Shown piece by piece: positions 20,215-25,069 of a stretch of DNA of 25,069 nt. The position numbers and the translations under genes were made by a program. The notes beneath the pieces were generated by a model, which saw only the letters and a program-made list of their open reading frames with translations, ran no database searches and was not told the DNA's origin. How positions within the stretch are numbered: the first letter of the stretch is position 1; each line of letters starts with the position of its first letter. The stretch is from Cudoniella acicularis (Eukaryota > Ascomycota > Leotiomycetes > Helotiales > Helotiaceae). The DNA is taken from the NCBI GenBank assembly GCA_013054445.1, contig JAAMPI010000819.1:1-25069 (forward strand), in the 5' to 3' direction.

Positions 20215-22118
20215 TCACTCACCAATCCTCCCCACAGGACGCCACCTCTCCCACCCAACCCAAATCAGTACCGTCAGAACACTAATCGGAATAGCCGTCG
20301 CCCAATACACCCAAAAATGATCACTGATACTCCACTTGCCACTCTGGCCGTCTTGCCCGGGGGTGAAATTGAAAAACGAGGTGGAGAAGATGGCCGAAAT
20401 GAATGTTGCGGGGAGAAAGGCGAGGCCGAGGAAGGAAATGGTTTTCATGGCGCGGGAATCGATGGCTTGGGCTTGCCCGACGAGGACGGAGATACGGGAG
20501 TCGTATTGGGCTACTGTGTGGAATGCCTAAAGGAGAGAGAAGTGGTTAGTGGTGGTGCTTAGAATTCCTTCAATTTTTTTTTAGGGGAGGGGGGGGGGGG
20601 CATATTTGAAACGAAGTGGGAGGGGATGTGGGGAGGAAAACAGTGGTTGAAGGTACTCACAAGCGTCATCTCATTCTCCAACCTCTCCTTATTAGAACTA
20701 GCCCTGCACTTCAAGCTCCCCAACATATGTTCCTGAAACTGAATTCTATTCCGCACCTGCTTCGCGGCATTTACTGCCTTTTTATGAGGCGTTTCTATCG
20801 AAGATGTGAAATCTTGATGTGCGGAAAGGATAGATGAGACGGTTAGCAAGGAAACGTCGAGTGTTTCCGAGACGTGGATTGCATGTCTGGCGGTGTCGTG
20901 GAGATGGGGGTAATCGGGGGAGGGACGCGAGGAAGATGTGCGTGCCTAAATTTTGGAATCAAGTCAGTGAAAGGTTTTGGATCAAGTTTGAAGGCAAATT
21001 GGAAAGGTTGCCCGAGGAAAAGGGAGATTTGGGGGAGAACTGTAAGAAAGGGAGAAACGAACTACCTCAATAACCCTAACTAGATTCCTCACGGCCCAAA
21101 CAGCATCATCCTGCAACGTGACACACTCCCCCACAAGCACACTATGAATCCAATACGGATCCCTTTCCCTTTCCTCTTTCTCTTTCAACGTCCAAGATAC
21201 CACCAACTCTTCTAGTTTCGGAATAATAGATTTAGGAGTCTCGAAACTGATCACCGTGTTTCTTGACGCGGATGTGGAAGTTGAGGGCGTGAACCGCGTA
21301 TAGACGTTTAATTTATGCCAGATGTAGGGTTTGCCTTTGCTGGTTAGGGGTTGTTCGGGGGGCAGGACTTGTTTAGTGTAGAAGCGGAACCAGGTGTCTT
21401 TTTAGAGGGAAGGAGAGGGAGGGGTTAGTTTGTGATTTTGAAAATTGGAGTGGGTGGGCATGAGAGGAAGGGAAAGGAAGGGGAAGGAAAAATATCCAAA
21501 AAGAAAAAAAATGCAAGGAGAAAAATTGAAAATGAAGAGTAAAATATATACTATGCGACGAAAGCTCCTCATTAGGCAAATAATGGTCTTCACAGCCAAA
21601 GTATCCATTTGAGCGCTGGCTGTACAGGGTCCAGAATGTGGATGGTATTTGGAGGAGTTTGGAGAGGTGCGTGCAGCAATTTTTGCATTTGCGGATTTTG
21701 TGGGCGCTGGCGAATCTTTGGTTTCGCTTTGTTAGAATTGTATTTTAAGGGGAGAATGGAAGTAAATGGGAGAAGTTCGGGGTCATGGGGCTTCTGGTGG
21801 TTCTTACACGATATTTAGTTGGGAGGTGCAGGCCTGGTGAGGTGTTAGTGAGAATCATGTTTAAGCGTAGTGTGAATAGGGGTAATTTTAAGGCAGGGGT
21901 CCTCACTGATTTGAAATCATAGACTTTTACCCGTCGTCTTGAGGGGCTGTTTTTCATTTCATCTTCGTGAAGAATTAGTTTTTCATTCGCTTCTTGTGTT
22001 ACAAAGGAGCGGGTCAAATACCGTATCCAAGAAACTCCACATAACACTCCGGATTTTCGCATTTATTCGGGTCTTTTTCAGGAAGCTTCACCTTGGAGCT
22101 TGTTGCAGGGGATGGCAT
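20215..22118 (-). CDS. CorA-like membrane protein, six exons, one apparent frame slip
   Basis: Predicted ~443-aa protein of the fungal CorA-like Mg2+ transporter superfamily. Exons: 22118-21907, 21833-21808, 21715-21552, 21397-21066, 20945-20661 and 20526-20215. Introns 73-154 bp have GT donors and AG acceptors; the second exon is only 26 nt and its borders are tentative. Recognisable parts: LLQIPSTFWTLYSQRSNGYF, the coiled region ending AQYDSRISVLVGQAQAIDSR, TM1 MKTISFLGLAFLPATFISAIF and TM2 ATAIPISVLTVLIWVGW near the C-terminus. The classical GMN signature after TM1 is absent (SFFNF instead), so Mg2+ transport is uncertain. Exon 1 has 212 nt where 213 are needed: from Met 22118 (NPECYVEFLGY) to the next block (RYLTRSFVTQ) one base is missing near 22020. 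A downstream Met at 22062 would avoid the slip with a different N-terminus. A G12 run lies in the last intron (20589-20600). Confidence 0.72.
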
Positions 22119-22814
22119 GTTTTGCTGTTTCCGGGTCGGTTCGGCCCGAAAGTGGGGTGAAGAAACGGTTAAACCAACAACAACGGAACAAATAAAGTTA
22201 TTAAGCTATAAGAAAGATGCAAAAGAAAATGTGGATAGTGCTGAGTGTGTTGCGGCTCTTGTAATGGTGTGGTGGGCGCAGTCCGCGGTTTGAAGTGATG
22301 CCTAGAGATTTTTCAGCGGTTATGCGTTGCTTCGCCTCCTTTTCTTTTTGCCTCGCTTGGGAAGTCATTTGCTCACAACCCCTGTAATGCTGTGCCACCA
22401 TGTGCATTCATTGGTGGAAGCACAACCACGAAATCCACTAGATGCGATATGTGAGTTGTTGTCCCTATTTTCTTTTGCCAGTTTGTCCCTGAAGCTTGTG
22501 ACAAGTACTAGGTACATTTGTGCCGAGCCTCATGCCAAGCCTTCATAAATCCCTATAATTATACATCAATATTCTCCCTCATTGGAACCACTTGAACGAG
22601 AAATACGTTAGGGGGCGTTTGATGTAATGCGTTGCTTATTTAGACGTCCTCGTGGGAGGTCAATGTGACTCAGTATTCAGTTCGAATTAATATAAGAAGT
22701 TCTGTTTCAAGAGTTCCAACGCAAAAACTATTGGTACTGTTAGCAATTTATTTAGACTCAATTACAATCACGAATATCATCACAAACTATCAACATCATT
22801 TGACTTACGAAAAA
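22119..22814. promoter_or_regulatory. Shared promoter region of divergent CorA-like and membrane protein genes
   Basis: The CorA-like gene reads left from 22118 and the membrane protein gene reads right from 22815. Small overlapping ORFs have no protein character. An in-frame Met at 22665 precedes the preferred start of the right-hand gene. No TATA box was assigned. Confidence 0.4.
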
Positions 22815-23513
22815 ATGTCGTTATCCACGACGGATCCCTCTTCCCAATATAACCAAGCTGTATTCGAATGCTACTCTTTACCATATGGCGGCCTCGGGGC
22901 ACTTTCAACTATTTTAACACTATATACCTTTGGAATGACTCTTCTTGGAAGAAAGCCTATATTTCCATTCATGGAAATCGAACACTCGACTTTCGATTTC
23001 ATCATAGCAACTATCAGCGCTATCATCACGACCGTCACGTCGATCATCGCTATCAAGCGCTGTGATGGTGTCACAAGTTTGGAATTGATCGCTGTGTTCA
23101 AGCTACTCTTGTCCATCACTCTCAACTTTTGTACTATGTGGCGTGCTGGCGTCGAAGCATTCAGTTTCCTGACTGGGGTCGTTGGGGTTGTCTGTATGAT
23201 CTCTGGAGCGGCAGGTGCTGGTCTGATCGCATCCAATAATTGGCACGTTGCCGGTGTCCCAGCGTTGACTTTGACGATCTGGTTGATTGGAATTCTGCCA
23301 GCGATCTGCTGCACAATTTGCGTCATTTCTGGTATTGAGGTTTGGAAGGTTCTGGTAGGATTTGGCGCGTACATAATAATTGCGATAATGTTTTGGTCCG
23401 ACTGGATCATTTCGTGTATCACTGGGGACTTTGGAGGTTCTCCAGATGGAAAGGTGGCGATCGTGTACTGGGTGTACTTTGCCGCAAAGAGATTGCCAAT
23501 GTTTGCGATGTAA
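22815..23513 (+). CDS. Polytopic membrane protein of unknown function
   Basis: I do not recognise the family with a function. The preferred start at 22815 gives 232 aa (MSLSTTDPSSQY, polar N-terminus); the in-frame Met at 22665 would add 50 residues that look like translated leader. About six membrane segments are visible: residues ~21-43 (after CYSLPYGG), ~60-80, ~87-105, ~115-140, ~148-170 and ~175-196, with a basic-aromatic loop GRKPIFPF after the first. The ORF ends AAKRLPMFAM-stop, yet the next frame continues straight into DVTIIVVFIGVWILLVLICAY, a perfect seventh membrane segment, ending at 23584. One extra base in TTTGCGATG (about 23503-23511) would join them, giving a 7-TM protein. 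As read, the gene is a 6-TM version. It is intronless as far as can be seen. Confidence 0.62.
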   Translation: MSLSTTDPSSQYNQAVFECYSLPYGGLGALSTILTLYTFGMTLLGRKPIFPFMEIEHSTFDFIIATISAIITTVTSIIAIKRCDGVTSLELIAVFKLLLSITLNFCTMWRAGVEAFSFLTGVVGVVCMISGAAGAGLIASNNWHVAGVPALTLTIWLIGILPAICCTICVISGIEVWKVLVGFGAYIIIAIMFWSDWIISCITGDFGGSPDGKVAIVYWVYFAAKRLPMFAM

Positions 23514-23584
23514 CTATCATCGTTGTATTTATCGGTGTTTGGATACTTCTTGTACTTATTTGCGCATATAGAGCGATTTTGTAG

Positions 23585-24418
23585 AACATATAATGACAGA
23601 TATCATTAAATGTGCTAGTATGTCAGGCTCGAGTGCAGGACTTGGTGAAACTTCTTTGGAAACTCCTGCTGGAATCCGACACATACCATACATTATGGTT
23701 TCAGAGTTTCTGAGAGCCCGAATATCAATCATAGCGTTCAGACTCTGGAGCAGTCACAGCCACTTAGCTGTGAATTTAATGAGGGATGCAAACAAAATCA
23801 GAATCACGCCGAATCCCAATTTCCCAGCCTCCGAAAAGTCGCACACCTCCTTTCTCTGTAGCGACCGACTACGTGCGGTGATCGTTGCCGCTTGGCTGCT
23901 GCTATGCTCTTATTGATTGAAGATCTTCACATCGTGAGATTTGATAGAGAAAACAGCATTGATGGGATGTGATGGTGATGAAGTTTAGGAAACGCGTGCG
24001 CGACGAGAGATGAGATTTCTGTGCATAGACCACAAAGTGAACCGTGAGCATCCTGTCCCAAATTCAACCTCATCTCGAATTTTTCTCAACCTTCATAACA
24101 ATTACTCAACTCTGCCGGTAAATGTTCGAAGGCCGCTCAAAACAAACCCCATCAAACAATTTCGCGCTGAGACAATTTTCTTAAATGTTCCTTTTCGTAC
24201 TATTCTGCGATTCGTTGCTATGCGATTCGCCTCGTGCATGTGGCGCTTCACAGCCGCATCGCAGATGAAGATATCTTCTGCTGCCTTCTTTCTCCCTTTT
24301 TTCCCTCTTACCCTACAGGTTTGATAAATTATATGATATATTCTGAGTCTTTTCACAATTTCTTGTTGTTTAGCCCTTTCCTTTTCGCACTCCGAGATAA
24401 ATCACCGCCGTACCAATA
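23585..24418. other. Intergenic upstream of the NACHT gene
   Basis: 834 bp containing the promoter of the NACHT gene. ORFs of about 100 codons (23593-23916, 24010-24324) show no recognisable domains. No upstream exon encoding an N-terminal signalling domain could be identified, although a spliced one cannot be excluded. A CT-rich stretch (24275-24315) precedes the start codon. Confidence 0.45.
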
Positions 24419-25069
24419 ATGGCTCAAGACGAAGGGAAGGAAAAATCATTATCTATAGATGAAAACGACCCAAAACCTGGGGGAAAAGCGGACATCCACA
24501 TATCATGTCAATGGCTCTACCAAGAAAAAGCTTATTTATCATGGCTCGATCATGAAGATCCAACAACATCACCAGTCCTCTGGATCAACGGCCATTCTGG
24601 AAGCGGCAAGACATTTCTCGCCCACCATATCCTTAAGAACCTCCAATCCTCCAATACTCAACCGGCAACCGTGAGCTATTTCTGTGATTTTTACTCTTCA
24701 CCCGAATCAATGTACCGTTCGCTCTTGCAACAACTCATTCAGCACCCGAAATTATCTCCCGAAAATCGAGAATTCGTACGCCATGAACTTGGAGACATAT
24801 TGGAAACACCACAAGGACTTCAGAATACCACTTCCCACCTCTGGCAAAAACTTTGCACACTATCCAATTCCATCAGATTCACCATAATCATCGACGGCCT
24901 GGACGAGCTCCCAAGCATATATCTCCGCGGATCAGAACTCCTCCCTCCTCGAACTTCCACACCCAGATCAGTATCAGGCTTCAAACCCCCAATTTCCCAC
25001 AAATCCAAAAGTTCTCATCACCAGCAAACGGACTTCCTTCCTCCTCAAATCCCTCAAATCCCACCCCTC
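24419..25069 (+). CDS. NACHT-type STAND NTPase, 5' part, runs off the window
   Basis: Start of a fungal NLR-like protein, the class that acts in heterokaryon incompatibility and innate-immune-type recognition through nucleotide-driven oligomerisation. From Met 24419 the frame is open to the window edge (217 codons). Residues ~30-43 carry the CQWLYQEKAYLSWLD lead-in, the Walker A loop is GHSGSGKT (58-65), and the Walker B segment is FTIIIDGLDEL (154-164). Only ~55 residues precede the P-loop, so the usual N-terminal effector domain is missing or lies upstream. After DEL the reading appears to slip: another frame from about 24911 gives a better NACHT continuation, with QAYISADQNSSLLEL and then PKVLITSKRTSFLLKSL, the sensor-1 strand. 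One extra C in CTCCCAAGC (24908-24913) would explain it. The C-terminal repeats (ankyrin, WD or TPR) lie beyond the window. Confidence 0.75.
   Translation, partial: MAQDEGKEKSLSIDENDPKPGGKADIHISCQWLYQEKAYLSWLDHEDPTTSPVLWINGHSGSGKTFLAHHILKNLQSSNTQPATVSYFCDFYSSPESMYRSLLQQLIQHPKLSPENREFVRHELGDILETPQGLQNTTSHLWQKLCTLSNSIRFTIIIDGLDELPSIYLRGSELLPPRTSTPRSVSGFKPPISHKSKSSHHQQTDFLPPQIPQIPPL

Overview
This window looks like a gene-rich but eroded accessory stretch of a filamentous ascomycete (Pezizomycotina) genome. The evidence is the short spliceosomal introns (about 47-155 bp) with GTAAGT-like donors, CTAAC/CTGAC branch sites and CAG/TAG acceptors, plus the protein families: Zn2Cys6 regulator, BTB, F-box, But2-like secreted protein, DHA2-type MFS transporter, CorA-like protein and NACHT STAND protein. 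A closer placement such as Leotiomycetes would be a guess.

Layout, left to right. 1-480 is an extremely AT-rich, TpA-rich island without genes, probably a RIP-degraded repeat. On the minus strand, 1624-3425 is an intact four-exon Zn2Cys6 transcription factor, and about 4231-5640 is a wrecked FAD-dependent monooxygenase. 5641-7345 is non-coding with small repeats. Two BTB/POZ-like genes are then transcribed away from each other: 7346-8217 (minus, intact) and 9161-10340 (plus, interrupted by TAG). A 93-bp tandem repeat lies at 10381-10575. Next come a secreted But2-like protein (10803-11447, minus), pyroglutamyl peptidase I (12781-13701, plus), an F-box protein (14540-16041, plus) and a trypsin-like protein with two of three catalytic residues replaced (16439-17326, plus). 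The minus strand then carries a broken DHA2-type transporter (17794-19640) and a six-exon CorA-like membrane protein (20215-22118). The right end has a polytopic membrane protein (22815-23513, plus) and the start of a NACHT NTPase (24419 to the edge, plus).

No biosynthetic cluster or operon-like system is evident. The transcription factor, oxygenase and transporter could be relics of one metabolic unit, but they are far apart and two are broken, so this is speculation. The most striking feature is the distribution of lesions. Five genes read cleanly (transcription factor, BTB 1, But2-like, peptidase, F-box). The others carry substitutions to stop codons or single-base frame slips, and most slips can be explained by a nucleotide run being one base too long or short. 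That may be real decay, sequencing error or both, and only the reads can decide.

All gene models were spliced by eye from motifs. No alignment or database search was possible.
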